Assembly: GCA_050732775.1 (NCBI GenBank)
Contig: JBOHRN010000045.1
Location: 1 to 39,544, forward strand
Length of the DNA: 39,544 nucleotides
Reading direction: 5' to 3'
Source of the DNA: JBOHRN01 sp050732775
GTDB lineage: Bacteria > Gemmatimonadota > Gemmatimonadetes > Longimicrobiales > Longimicrobiaceae
Shown here: in pieces, positions 25,355-34,321 of the stretch
Layout: every line of letters begins with the position of its first letter
Numbering within the stretch: position 1 is the first letter of the stretch
The notes under the pieces: model-generated
What the model was told of the DNA's origin: nothing
The model's input: only the letters and a program-made list of their open reading frames with translations
Databases searched by the model: none
Position numbers and translations under genes: made by a program

Positions 25355-25933
25355 ATGGATAGAGAGCAAAGGAGCGGGGGCCAGACGGGGCCGCTCGAGG
25401 TCGCAGTCCTGGGCGGCGGCTGCTTCTGGTGCCTGGAGGCCGCTTTTCAGCAGCTTGGCGGCGTGCGCGTAGTAGAGTCGGGTTACGCGGGCGGGCACGC
25501 CGAGAACCCCTCTTACCGCGAGGTCTGTTCCGGCCTCACCGGCCACGCGGAAGTGGTACGCGTCCTGTTCGACGCTGATGAAGTGTCGTACCAAGACCTG
25601 CTCGAGGTCTTCTTTACCATCCACGACCCCACCACCGCCAACCGCCAGGGCGCGGACGTCGGCAGCCAGTACCGCTCCCTCATCCTCTACGCCTGCTCCG
25701 AACAGAAAGAGCTGGCCGAAGCGGTAATCGCCCAGTTGCAAGCAGACGGCGTCTTCGGGGCTCCCATCGTTAGCGAGGTGGCGCCGCTAGAGAGCTTCTA
25801 CCCGGCCGAGGAGGAACACCGCGACTACTACCGTAATAACCCCGACCGCGGCTACTGCCGGCTGGTTATCGCGCCCAAGCTGGCCAAGCTGCGCGAAAAA
25901 CACCGCGACCGGCTGGTGGCCGGCGCCACCTGA
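25355..25933 (+). CDS. msrA: Peptide methionine sulfoxide reductase MsrA
   Basis: This is a 192-residue repair enzyme that reduces methionine-S-sulfoxide in proteins. The active site GGGCFWCLEAAF carries the nucleophilic Cys23 in GCFWC. GYAGGHAENPSYREVCSGLTGHAEVV, FFTIHDPT and GSQYRS are the other family blocks. The C-terminus has EEEHRDYYRNNPD and no MsrB domain. I use the ATG at 25355; the same frame is open upstream but gives an Arg-rich run unlike MsrA. It has no signal peptide, so it is cytoplasmic. Confidence 0.95.
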   Translation: MDREQRSGGQTGPLEVAVLGGGCFWCLEAAFQQLGGVRVVESGYAGGHAENPSYREVCSGLTGHAEVVRVLFDADEVSYQDLLEVFFTIHDPTTANRQGADVGSQYRSLILYACSEQKELAEAVIAQLQADGVFGAPIVSEVAPLESFYPAEEEHRDYYRNNPDRGYCRLVIAPKLAKLREKHRDRLVAGAT

Positions 25934-25948
25934 GCGGAGGGGCGTCCG

Positions 25949-27079
25949 GTGCTCACCGCCCGCGTTCTTTTCGTTTCGCTCGTTCTCGCCCTCCCCCTGT
26001 CGGCGCAGGAGGGCCAGCGGGCTCGCGACCTGGGCGTCCGGCCGGGAGTTTTGGAGCCCGGCCCGCTCAACGGGATCACCGACGTGGCCGGAGTGCTGGT
26101 GGGCCAGGTAACCGTCCGGGTAGGAAAGACCATCCGCACCGGAGTCACGGCAATTCTGCCCCACGGCGGTAACCTGTACCGGGAAAAGGTCCCGGCCGCA
26201 GTGTACGTGGGTAACGGCTTCGGCAAGCTAACCGGAGTCACCCAGGTGCGGGAACTGGGAGAGATCGAGACCCCCATCGTGCTCACCTGCACGCTCTGCG
26301 TGCCGCGCGCCGCCGACGCCGTGCTCGACTGGGTACTCGGGCGCAACCCGGAAGCACGCAGTGTGAACCCTGTGGTGGGAGAGACCAACGACGGCTACCT
26401 GAACGACATCCGCGCCCGGCCGGTTACCGCCGTTCAGGTGCTGGAGGCGATCGGGGGGGCAGTCTCCGGGCCGGTGGAAGAAGGATCTGTCGGCGCCGGC
26501 ACCGGTACCGTCGCCTTCGGGTGGAAGGGGGGCGTGGGGACCTCGTCGCGGCGGCTGCCGGACGCCTTGGGGGGGTACACGGTGGGGGTGATGGTGCAGG
26601 CCAACTTCGGCGGCGTGCTGCAGATTCTCGGCGTCCCCGTTGGCGTGGAGCTCGGGCGGTACTACCTCCGCCGCGAGCTCGAGCGGCCAGACGCCGACGG
26701 CTCGATCATGATCGTTGTCGCCACCGACGCCCCCCTCTCGTCGCGCAACCTGGAACGGCTGGCGGCCCGCGCCATCGCCGGGCTGGCCAGAACCGGCGCG
26801 TCCATGAGCAACGGGTCGGGCGACTACGTGATCGCCTTCTCAACCGCCGAAACAGTCCGCCGCACACCCGCGCGCAGGCGGCGGTTGCACACCGTAACGG
26901 TGCTCCCCAACGACCGGCTGTCGCCTCTCTTTCAGGCGGTGATCGAGGCGAGCGAGGAGGCCATCTACAACTCTCTCTTCAGCGCCGAGACCACCACCGG
27001 CCAGCGGGGTACGGTAGAGGCGCTGCCGGTCGGGCGGGTGCTGGAAATTCTCCGCCGTTACGGGGTGGATGAGAGGTAG
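25949..27079 (+). CDS. P1-family (DmpA-like) self-processing aminopeptidase, exported
   Basis: This 376-residue member of the DmpA/P1 family (L-aminopeptidase/D-esterase, Ntn-like fold) has a signal peptide (VSLVLALPLSAQEG), so it acts outside the cytoplasm. Family hallmarks are GPLNGITDVAGVLVGQVT, TAILPHGG, ETNDGYLND and EEGSVGAGTG. The self-cleavage site of DmpA is before the Ser of a SNGSGDY motif; here this gives cleavage between Gly289 and Ser290, leaving Ser290 as the N-terminal nucleophile. The GTG start has a strong ribosome binding site (ggagggg) about eight bases upstream, and begins 15 bases after msrA. Confidence 0.9.
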   Translation: MLTARVLFVSLVLALPLSAQEGQRARDLGVRPGVLEPGPLNGITDVAGVLVGQVTVRVGKTIRTGVTAILPHGGNLYREKVPAAVYVGNGFGKLTGVTQVRELGEIETPIVLTCTLCVPRAADAVLDWVLGRNPEARSVNPVVGETNDGYLNDIRARPVTAVQVLEAIGGAVSGPVEEGSVGAGTGTVAFGWKGGVGTSSRRLPDALGGYTVGVMVQANFGGVLQILGVPVGVELGRYYLRRELERPDADGSIMIVVATDAPLSSRNLERLAARAIAGLARTGASMSNGSGDYVIAFSTAETVRRTPARRRRLHTVTVLPNDRLSPLFQAVIEASEEAIYNSLFSAETTTGQRGTVEALPVGRVLEILRRYGVDER

Positions 27080-27118
27080 CTCGCTCGGCCGCCACACGCT
27101 TCCTGAACAGGTGAATCC

Positions 27119-27811
27119 ATGCTCCGCGCCGCCATGCTCTGGCTCCTCCTCGCCCTTTGTGGCTGCTCGGCCGGGGACGCGGGTTTGACCTCCCGGGAGC
27201 CCGCGCGCTTCCTAGCCCTGGGCGACTCCTACACCATCGGCGAGGGAGTTCCTGAAGGTAGGCGCTGGCCGGTGCAGCTCGCCGAGCGGCTGCGCGCCGC
27301 GGGGGTGGTGATCGCCGACCCCCGGATAATCGCCCAAACGGGGTGGACGGTGGCCGAGTTGGACGCCGGCATGGACGCGGCCGGCTTGCGCGAGCGCTTC
27401 GACCTGGTAACGTTGCTAATCGGCGTAAACGACCAGTACCGTGGCTACCCCCTGGAGGGGTACCGCACCGGTTTTCGCGATCTACTGGCCAGAGCCGTCG
27501 CCTTCGCGGGCGGAGAACCGGGGCGGGTGGTCGTACTGTCCATCCCGGACTGGGGCGTGACACCCTTTGCCCGCCAGCAAGGGCAGGGTCCCAGGACCGT
27601 CGCTCGCGAGATCGACCGGTTCAACAAGGTAAAGCGGGAGGAGGCCGAGCGGGCCGGCGCGCGTTACGTGGACGTGACGGGGAGCTCTCGCCGGGCCGCG
27701 GACGACACGGCTCTGCTGGCGCCGGACGGCTTGCACCCGTCGGGAGAGATGTACGCGGCGTGGGTGGAACTGGTGCTCCCGGAGGCGAAGGAAGTTTTGG
27801 CAGAAGGGTGA
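27119..27811 (+). CDS. SGNH/GDSL-family esterase lipoprotein
   Basis: This is a 230-residue hydrolase with all four SGNH blocks: block I LALGDSYTIGEG with nucleophile Ser37, block II Gly in QTGWT, block III GVND (102-105), and block V DGLHPS with Asp203 and His206. The signal peptide ends in the lipobox LCGC (Cys16), so it is membrane-anchored in the periplasm or outer membrane. The substrate may be an ester or thioester of a lipid, or an acetylated sugar; it cannot be told from sequence. AGGTG lies about six bases before the ATG. It converges on the radical-SAM gene with only 25 bases between the stops. Confidence 0.88.
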   Translation: MLRAAMLWLLLALCGCSAGDAGLTSREPARFLALGDSYTIGEGVPEGRRWPVQLAERLRAAGVVIADPRIIAQTGWTVAELDAGMDAAGLRERFDLVTLLIGVNDQYRGYPLEGYRTGFRDLLARAVAFAGGEPGRVVVLSIPDWGVTPFARQQGQGPRTVAREIDRFNKVKREEAERAGARYVDVTGSSRRAADDTALLAPDGLHPSGEMYAAWVELVLPEAKEVLAEG

Positions 27812-27836
27812 GTAGCAGGCGCTGCCGTCAGCCTAC

Positions 27837-29177
27837 CTACCGGGCTCCCGCGGGCCCCGCCACCGGCGTCTCCTCGCCGACGGGAAGCACGTCCATGAAC
27901 GAACTAACCGAAAATACGGCGTTGCCCCGGCCCGGCGAGCCGTAGCCGGGTGGCGCCGGATGTCCATACTTCAGCATGGTTTCCCGGTAGACCTCCAGGA
28001 GGCGAACATGGTACTCCAGCGGCGCTCCCTCGGGGTTGTCACGGCCCAAGGGGGTGGTGGGCTCCGGGCACCAAGTGGTGAAACGCGGCGTTACCCCCCG
28101 CGACATGAAGTAGTCCAACCCCTCGGCGGTGGAGCCGACCGCCTCGTCTATGGTCTCGAAGCCGTGCGGCCTCGCCATCTCGACGCCGGCCACGAAGTTG
28201 GGGATGACGTGGGAGGGGCTGAAGATCTCGGCCGCGTCCAAGATGCGCCGGTGCCACTCCTCGCGCCCCACGTACCTCTCTTTCCCCGGCGAAATGACCT
28301 TGAAGAGGCGCTCATCCCACACCTCGTAGTTGGGGTGGTAAATCTTGACGCCGTAATCGCGAAAGCGCCGGACGTCTTCCCCGGGTAGCGCCTGGGCCAC
28401 CACCTTGCCTATCCAGCGGTCCGGGAAGCGGTCCTCGATGGCCTCGGCGTAGCGGCCGTAGAAGTCGGCCTCGGACAGCCCGTCCACGGTAGAGGTGACA
28501 CTGCCACCGGTGAGGGTGTAAGCCCGCGAGGCCTCTTCCGTGTCATGTTCGTCGATGATGGCGAGCGCCTCCAGCACTTCTTCCACCGCCTTGACTCCGG
28601 TATAGGGGCGGCCCGCCTTCTTGTGCTCGCGCCAGTTGTGGTTGATGTCGCAGAACTGGCACTCCTCTTTGGCCCCGAAGTACTGGCACATGCGGAATAC
28701 GGTCAGGTAGATGAGGTACCCCCACTGAATGGTGGGGGCGATCTCCATAACCGACTTTCCGCCCTTGAGCCGGTGCCGGTAGTACGCAGGGTTCGGGGGT
28801 AGAGTGATCTCGGCCAGCTGCTCTCCCTCCAGGAAGAGGGCGAGCACACCGTCTTCACCGGGTTTCACGCGGTAAGGGGAGTCGGGATTTACGCGCACCG
28901 ACACGACGGTACGGAGGAGCCCGTGCGGCCCGCCGGAGAGGGCGATCTCCTCGGGGGGGCGCCGCAGAGCCGCCTCGCCCAGCTCTCCCAGAGTCTTGTG
29001 GTCAAAGGAGAAGATGAAGTACGACTTGGGCTTGACCGCGCCGTTATCGCCCGAGGTGAGCGCCGCCCGGTCGAAGGCAATGCCGCCGCGCAGCAAGTCC
29101 TCCTTGATAACCGCCTCCCGGGGAGTGTCCGGGTAGCGGGCGAAGAGGTCGTCGAGCAGTTCGGTGCGGGAGTTCAT
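27837..29177 (-). CDS. Radical SAM protein with unusual C-x8-C-x2-C motif
   Basis: This is a 446-residue protein. The cluster motif is at residues 164-176: MCQYFGAKEECQFCDIN, three cysteines spaced C-x8-C-x2-C instead of the usual C-x3-C-x2-C. The aromatic residue before the last Cys and the following barrel elements (YTLTGGSVTS as the GGE-like SAM-binding strand, KIYHPNYEVWDERLF, HVIPNFVAGVEMA) support a radical SAM TIM barrel. About 150 residues precede the cluster, an extra domain of unknown role. I do not recognise the subfamily or substrate. The start is the ATG at 29177; a TTG at 29210, two bases after the sua5 stop, would add 11 residues. It is likely co-transcribed with sua5 and thiI. 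Confidence 0.8.
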   Translation of the reverse strand: MNSRTELLDDLFARYPDTPREAVIKEDLLRGGIAFDRAALTSGDNGAVKPKSYFIFSFDHKTLGELGEAALRRPPEEIALSGGPHGLLRTVVSVRVNPDSPYRVKPGEDGVLALFLEGEQLAEITLPPNPAYYRHRLKGGKSVMEIAPTIQWGYLIYLTVFRMCQYFGAKEECQFCDINHNWREHKKAGRPYTGVKAVEEVLEALAIIDEHDTEEASRAYTLTGGSVTSTVDGLSEADFYGRYAEAIEDRFPDRWIGKVVAQALPGEDVRRFRDYGVKIYHPNYEVWDERLFKVISPGKERYVGREEWHRRILDAAEIFSPSHVIPNFVAGVEMARPHGFETIDEAVGSTAEGLDYFMSRGVTPRFTTWCPEPTTPLGRDNPEGAPLEYHVRLLEVYRETMLKYGHPAPPGYGSPGRGNAVFSVSSFMDVLPVGEETPVAGPAGAR

Positions 29178-29211
29178 CGCCTTGGAACGGGGTTTGAGCG
29201 TAACGGACAAT

Positions 29212-30219
29212 CTAAGAAAGACCGGCGGCCGGCGAAACCTCGGCCGCGCGCCGCAACCGGTCGCGTACCGCCTCCCACCCCGGCGTGTCCGGCACCCCCT
29301 CTACCAAGATGAGGTCGCAGCCGGAGTCGTCGAGCTCGTGCAAGGCGGCGTACAAGCCGCGGGCGTAGCCGGCAGGGTCGTCCGGCAACCTGATGATGCG
29401 CGCGTTGGCCGAGAGGCCCGCCGCCCCGAGTACCACCGCCCCCACCCTCCCTTGGTGCTGGCCTAGCCGGGCGAGAGCCGCCCTTTCCACGATACGCAGT
29501 TTGGCGCGGGGGGCGTAGTGGCGGGCCAGCGTACCGGGCGAGCTCTGAGCCACGCCGGGTTCACCCGCTCCCTCTTGCACCTCTAGCCGGCCAACTACGC
29601 TCCGGAGCCGCTCGAGAGACACTCCGCCCGGCCGCAAAAGGACGGGCCAGCGGCCGGTGAGGTCGACCACAGTGGATTCTATACCCACTTCGGTAGAGCC
29701 GGCGTCAAGGATCATATCCACGGCGTCGCCGAGAGCTCTCTCCACGTGAGCGGCCGTGGTGGGGGAGACCTCCCCCGACCGGTTGGCACTGGGGGCTGCG
29801 AGGGGTAGCCGGGCCTCGCGCAGGAGGGCGGTGGCGACCGGGTGGGCGGGTACGCGCAGGGCCACCGTGCCGAGCCCGGCCGTTACCTGGTCAGGCACTT
29901 CGGGTCGTTTGGGTACCACTAGCGTGAGCGGCCCCGGCCAGAAGGCCTTGGCCAGGGCGCCGGCCGGGGCCGGCCACTCGCCCGCCAGTTCGCGCGCCGC
30001 CCCGCTGTCGCTCAGGTGGACGATGAGAGGGTTGGTGGCCGGTCTCCCCTTGGCGGCAAAGATCTTCTTTACCGCGGCCTGGTTCAGGGCGTCCGCCCCC
30101 AGCCCGTACACAGTCTCGGTGGGAAAGGCGACCAAACCTCCCGCGCGTAGAACTCGGGCGGCGGCACGGATGGCTCCGGGGGTGGGCCGGGAGGGGTGCA
30201 CCCGGGTGGTTACGGCCAC
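29212..30219 (-). CDS. sua5: L-threonylcarbamoyladenylate synthase (Sua5-type)
   Basis: This 335-residue enzyme makes threonylcarbamoyl-AMP from threonine, bicarbonate and ATP for the t6A37 modification of ANN-reading tRNAs. The YrdC domain (about 1-205) has GGLVAFPTETVYGLGADA, IFAAKGRPATNPLIVHL, LAAPSANRSGEVSPT and STVVDLT. The C-terminal Sua5 domain, joined through SSPGTLARHYAPRAKL, distinguishes it from the shorter TsaC. The GTG start lies three bases after the thiI stop. Confidence 0.95.
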   Translation of the reverse strand: MAVTTRVHPSRPTPGAIRAAARVLRAGGLVAFPTETVYGLGADALNQAAVKKIFAAKGRPATNPLIVHLSDSGAARELAGEWPAPAGALAKAFWPGPLTLVVPKRPEVPDQVTAGLGTVALRVPAHPVATALLREARLPLAAPSANRSGEVSPTTAAHVERALGDAVDMILDAGSTEVGIESTVVDLTGRWPVLLRPGGVSLERLRSVVGRLEVQEGAGEPGVAQSSPGTLARHYAPRAKLRIVERAALARLGQHQGRVGAVVLGAAGLSANARIIRLPDDPAGYARGLYAALHELDDSGCDLILVEGVPDTPGWEAVRDRLRRAAEVSPAAGLS

Positions 30220-30222
30220 CCG

Positions 30223-31668
30223 CTACGCCGCCAGCGCGCGCAGCTTTATCGCGCTCCCCCGAAAGGCGAACGCCTTGAGCCCGCGCCGCCGCAGCCGCTC
30301 GGCCGCGTGGGCCGAACGCACGCTCCGGTCGCAGTACACCAGGTAGGTGGCCGCGGGGTCCAGGCCGTCCCCCTCTTCCAGCAGCCGGGAAAAGTCCATA
30401 CGAACGGCGCCGGGGTGGTGCCAGCTGGCGAATTCCGGCTCCTCCCTGACGTCGATCAGCACCGCGCCCGGGGGGATACGGTCAGCGAAAATATCGTCCC
30501 ACCCTCCGTCTTCACTGGCTAGGAGATCGATTACCCGGCCGCGGGCAAGGGCGGTGGCCAGGGGAGTGGGGCCTACCCCCTCCTCCTCGCGCTCGGTGGC
30601 TGTGAGGGTAGCCGCGGTAACCGGTTTGGACGGGGTAATGGCGCAGTGCTCCTGCACTGTGGCGGAGAGGTCGTGGCTGCCCACCTCTTTGCTCAGTTCG
30701 ATGATCCGGTTCTTGTTGAAACCGATCAGGGGACGGAGGATGGGGGTGGAGACGGCTCGCTCTATCACGCCCAGGTTGCGCAGCGTTTGGGAGGAGACCT
30801 GCCCCAGGCACTCTCCGGTAACAACGGCCGAGCCACGCTCCCGCTGGCTGAGGCGGGCGGCGGCTCGCAGCATCTCTCGTTTGAGAATCACCTGCCAGTA
30901 AGAGGGGTGGGCGGTGGCTTGAATAGCCGCCACCACCTCGCGGAAGTCCAGCACGTGCAAGCGGGGACGGTAGCCGTGACTCCACCGCTCGGCCAAGACG
31001 CGGGCGATGGCCGCTACGGTACGCTCCTCGCTTCCGGCCCCCAACCGGCAGAAAAGGTAGTCGAGCTCCACGCCACGGCGGAGCATCATCCACGCGGCCA
31101 CGGCCGAATCGAAGCCGCCCGAGAGCAGGCAAACCGCCCTCCCCCCGCAACCCGCCGGGAGCCCGCCCCGTCCCTCGACGCGAGACGAAAACAGGTAGGC
31201 GGCTTCGGAACGGACCTCGATCCGCACCCATACGTCCGGGTCGGTGAGATTGACGGTGGCGCCCGGGTTGAGGGCGCTACCCAGCTCCCGCTCCAACTCC
31301 CGGACCGAGAGCCGGTGGCTTCCGGACGAGTGGGCGCGCACCCCGAAGGTGCGGCCGCGTATCCGTTCGGCGTACAGCCCGAGGCCGCGCTCCACGATAC
31401 TGTCCAGGTCGGGCGGGCACACTCCTTCGAGCACCGATAGCGACGCCACTCCCGCCACGCGGGAAAGGGTTTCCAGCGCGTCGGGAGAGCTGGAGCGCGC
31501 GAACAGCCGGCTCCAGCCGAAGTCCACCTCGAAGGGCCAGTCCAGGCGCTCCAGGGCGTCGGCCAGGTTGCCGGCCAGCCGTCGTTGAAAGCGGCGGCGG
31601 GTACCCCTCATCTTGGTGGTGATCTCGGGCGAGAGCCGGATCAGGACGTCGCCGGGTAAGTGGTTCAT
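30223..31668 (-). CDS. thiI: tRNA 4-thiouridine synthase ThiI with rhodanese domain
   Basis: This 481-residue enzyme makes s4U8 in tRNA and can also supply sulfur for thiamine thiazole. A ferredoxin-like/THUMP part (1-165) precedes the PP-loop ATPase with SGGFDS (183-188). Cys342 in EHCAITP corresponds to E. coli Cys344. The rhodanese domain (about 400-481) carries the persulfide Cys446 in VYCDRSVRS. It is thus the long, E. coli-like form in which both cysteines are present. The ATG start has no clear Shine-Dalgarno. It is divergent from psd with a 149-base gap. No thi biosynthesis gene is nearby, so tRNA thiolation is the likelier main job, in keeping with the neighbouring sua5. Confidence 0.95.
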   Translation of the reverse strand: MNHLPGDVLIRLSPEITTKMRGTRRRFQRRLAGNLADALERLDWPFEVDFGWSRLFARSSSPDALETLSRVAGVASLSVLEGVCPPDLDSIVERGLGLYAERIRGRTFGVRAHSSGSHRLSVRELERELGSALNPGATVNLTDPDVWVRIEVRSEAAYLFSSRVEGRGGLPAGCGGRAVCLLSGGFDSAVAAWMMLRRGVELDYLFCRLGAGSEERTVAAIARVLAERWSHGYRPRLHVLDFREVVAAIQATAHPSYWQVILKREMLRAAARLSQRERGSAVVTGECLGQVSSQTLRNLGVIERAVSTPILRPLIGFNKNRIIELSKEVGSHDLSATVQEHCAITPSKPVTAATLTATEREEEGVGPTPLATALARGRVIDLLASEDGGWDDIFADRIPPGAVLIDVREEPEFASWHHPGAVRMDFSRLLEEGDGLDPAATYLVYCDRSVRSAHAAERLRRRGLKAFAFRGSAIKLRALAA

Positions 31669-31817
31669 ACCGTCAAATACACGACCGGCCGTTAGCGGTT
31701 CAGAGGACCAGCCGGTGGCGCGAGCGGGCCCGATCAGGTAGTAATTGGTACGGTCTCGCCAGGCCGTGGTTTAGCCAGGTTGGGTGGGAGAGCCGATGAC
31801 CGTGACTGGAGTTGGAG

Positions 31818-32747
31818 ATGACGCTTCGAGGCGGGCGGTATGGGGGAGGAAAGGGCGGCGCGCAGCCCGCGCCCGAGACGCCGCCGCTAGGTTCCCGAAC
31901 CTGGTTGGCCGCGCTCCGGCGGCTCCCCCAGGGAGCCCTGAGCCGGGCAACGGGCCGGTTGGCCCGCCGGCCCGTTGCCCGGACGCTGCGGCCGTTGGTG
32001 CTGGGTGGCTTTGCCCGGGCGGTGGGGATCGACCTCTCAGAGGCCGAAAAGCCGCTCTCCGAATACCGCTCCATCGCCGAGCTATTTACCCGGCGGCTAG
32101 TGCCGGGGGCGCGCTCCTGGCCCGGGGAAGCGAACTCGCTGGCCAGCCCCGTGGACGGCACCGTCGGGGCAGTGGGCCGGGTGCAAGGGGGCCGGGCCAT
32201 TCAGGCCAAAGGCCGCGACTACCTGGTGGCCGAGCTACTGGACGACGCGGCCGGGGCGGAACGGTTCGCGGGCGGGGCGTTCATAACGGTGTACCTGGCC
32301 CCGCGCGACTACCACCGTATACACACCCCTCTTTCCGGAGTGGTGGTGGCGGCGAAGCACCTACCCGGCGGGCTCTTACCGGTGAACCGGTCCGCCGTGG
32401 CCCACCTTCCCGGCCTGTTCGTCCGCAACGAGCGGCTCGTTTGCTACCTGGAGACCGCGGCCGGCCGGGTAGCGGTGGTGGCGGTGGGGGCGTATAACGT
32501 GGGGCTCGTCTCTGCGGGCTTCGACCGCCGGCTGGTCACCAACCGGCCGGGCGCGCAGCCGGAGGAGCGGCGCTACCGTCCGCCGGTGGAGGTACTGACC
32601 GGCGCCGAGATCATGGCCTTTCACCTCGGCTCGACCGTAGTCGCGCTGTTCGAACCGGGGGTGGAGCTGAGGAGGGAGCTTCGGCCCGGGTTACGGTTGC
32701 TGGTGGGTGAGGAGATCGGGAGGGTGACGAACTCCTCCACGAAGTGA
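31818..32747 (+). CDS. psd: Phosphatidylserine decarboxylase
   Basis: This 309-residue pro-enzyme converts phosphatidylserine to phosphatidylethanolamine at the inner membrane. The self-cleavage site is LGST in FHLGSTVVALFEPG (Gly271-Ser272), where Ser272 becomes the pyruvoyl group. SPVDGTVG supplies the catalytic Asp and DYHRIHTP the His residues. About 30 disordered Gly/Pro-rich residues lead the protein. I choose the ATG at 31818, which has a GGAG five bases upstream, over a TTG two codons earlier. The final 127 bases, which code for the whole small pyruvoyl subunit, are overlapped by the peptidase gene on the other strand. Confidence 0.93.
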   Translation: MTLRGGRYGGGKGGAQPAPETPPLGSRTWLAALRRLPQGALSRATGRLARRPVARTLRPLVLGGFARAVGIDLSEAEKPLSEYRSIAELFTRRLVPGARSWPGEANSLASPVDGTVGAVGRVQGGRAIQAKGRDYLVAELLDDAAGAERFAGGAFITVYLAPRDYHRIHTPLSGVVVAAKHLPGGLLPVNRSAVAHLPGLFVRNERLVCYLETAAGRVAVVAVGAYNVGLVSAGFDRRLVTNRPGAQPEERRYRPPVEVLTGAEIMAFHLGSTVVALFEPGVELRRELRPGLRLLVGEEIGRVTNSSTK

Positions 32748-34321
32748 ATCGGAGTCAACCCTTCTCCCGTGGCAGCCTGGAGGAGTTGGTTCCAGGGGAG
32801 AGAGGCGCCGCGCGCGAACAACTCGCTACGGAAAAAGTTTCCCACCGCCGGGTCTTGTGCCACGCTGTTCCCGTTTTCCGCGCGTACCTCCCGGTCGATG
32901 TGCGCCGAGAGTTGGGAGGCCATCCATTCCCCCAACAGGTAGTTGTGGTAGTAGACGGGCGCGTTGGAAAGGTGGATTTTGGCCGCCCAATCGGGCTCCT
33001 GACGTCCGTCCGGCCGCCGTACCAGTTGGAAGCGCTCCACCGTGTCCCACCAGAGCCGGTTCAGGTCGGCCCGGTCTGGGTCTCGGTAGAGAGCCCGCTC
33101 GAAGTGCGCCATGACTAGCATCCACCGCGCCGAGACCAACATCTGGGTGCGCAGCTGGCGCGAGACTCGCCGGGCGGTCTCGTCGTCGATCTCTTTGCCC
33201 GCCGCCTCCCGGAGCCAGCGCGGATCGCGGGTAAGCCGTCCCATGTACATGGCGACCGCTTCAGTGGTAAAGGTGTGGGCCGGGGCACGCAGGAGGAAGG
33301 GGAGGGATGGGTCCAGGTAGCGGTCGTGGACGGCGTGCCCCAACTCGTGCAGCAAAACCATGGTCCAGTGTTCGGTGGGGCGCAGATTGCACAGCACCCG
33401 TACGTCGCCCTCTCGGTCGATATTGATACAGAAGGCGTGCTGGCTCTTACCCTCCCGCTCGTACAGGTCGCTCTGGCGCAGCACCTCGTCCACCGGCAGG
33501 CCGACGCCGGCGAAGAACTCTCGCGCCAGCTGTTCCTGGTCTACCCCCGCGAAGAAGGCGTCCAGGTCCAGATCGTCGGCCGCCGGGGCCTCCTGGGAGA
33601 AGAAGTCGTCCCAGTGCCACGGGCGCAGCTCGCCGGTCGTTACCCCGAAGCGGCGGGCCAACTCACCGTCCATCCCGGAGCGGAGTTGGCGGAAGGGCTC
33701 GTCGCTGCGCACGCGGAACTCCTCCAGGAGAGAGAACAGCTCATCTTCGTCCTGCTCCTGGAGGGTGAGGGACATCTGGTAATAGTCGGTGAAGCCCAAG
33801 GAGCGGGCCGCCTGGTTACGCCGCCTGACCAACTCCAGGAGGGGACCGGCCGCCTCGCGGCCGATCTGCTTGCTCGCCTCCCAGATGCTCCTGCGCCGGT
33901 GCGAGCTCCGTTCGGCGACCAGGAGTTCGCGCAGTTCGTTGTTTGAGCGGTTTTCGCCCTCCAGCGTGGAACGGAAAGTGGTGAAGAGCCGCTCCAGGGC
34001 CGCCTCTCTGCCGGTAAGTTCGTAGATCACCTCGGGTGACAGTAGGTTTCCTCTAAAAGAGAGATCGAGCAAGGTGAGTTGACGTCGGAGTACAGGGTCG
34101 TGGCCGGTGCCGTTGCTCAGCCACCCCCGTATCCTCTTGGCCTTGCCCGCGTCCGAATGGAGGCGCTTGATTTCCGCCTCGGCGCTGGCGTACTCATCAG
34201 ACGCCGTCCGGGATCCGGTGGTGGCTGCCCGCCAGTATGAGGTGTAGGCGCGCCGCATCACCGGCGCGAGTTCGGCCTGGTGTCTGTCCAGAAAGTCGCG
34301 GGTCTCGTTCTCTACCTTCAT
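32621..34321 (-). CDS. M2/M3-like zinc peptidase
   Basis: This is a 566-residue gluzincin metallopeptidase. The zinc motif is HELGH (325-329) in VLLHELGHAVHD, with a third ligand probably Glu354 in TFTTEAVAMYMG. The all-helical layout and blocks such as RRSIWEASKQIGREAAGPLLELVRRRNQAARSLGF recall the M2 (ACE-like) group more than oligopeptidase F, so I leave it as M2/M3. There is no signal peptide, so it should be a cytoplasmic peptide-degrading enzyme. Conserved sequence ends near FVEEFVTL; the last 42 residues are coded antisense to psd and look unlike a domain. The ATG overlaps the M20 gene's stop by four bases. Confidence 0.85.
   Translation of the reverse strand: MKVENETRDFLDRHQAELAPVMRRAYTSYWRAATTGSRTASDEYASAEAEIKRLHSDAGKAKRIRGWLSNGTGHDPVLRRQLTLLDLSFRGNLLSPEVIYELTGREAALERLFTTFRSTLEGENRSNNELRELLVAERSSHRRRSIWEASKQIGREAAGPLLELVRRRNQAARSLGFTDYYQMSLTLQEQDEDELFSLLEEFRVRSDEPFRQLRSGMDGELARRFGVTTGELRPWHWDDFFSQEAPAADDLDLDAFFAGVDQEQLAREFFAGVGLPVDEVLRQSDLYEREGKSQHAFCINIDREGDVRVLCNLRPTEHWTMVLLHELGHAVHDRYLDPSLPFLLRAPAHTFTTEAVAMYMGRLTRDPRWLREAAGKEIDDETARRVSRQLRTQMLVSARWMLVMAHFERALYRDPDRADLNRLWWDTVERFQLVRRPDGRQEPDWAAKIHLSNAPVYYHNYLLGEWMASQLSAHIDREVRAENGNSVAQDPAVGNFFRSELFARGASLPWNQLLQAATGEGLTPIHFVEEFVTLPISSPTSNRNPGRSSLLSSTPGSNSATTVEPR

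Noticed and set aside
27812..27836. Bidirectional terminator between the GDSL gene and the radical-SAM gene
   Set aside because: Only an imperfect gtag-ca-ggc/gcctac pairing is present, without T-tracts on either side.
31669..31811. Promoters in the divergent gap between thiI and psd
   Set aside because: A TATTTG lies close before thiI, but no matching -35 element is found for it and none for psd, so no promoter is called.
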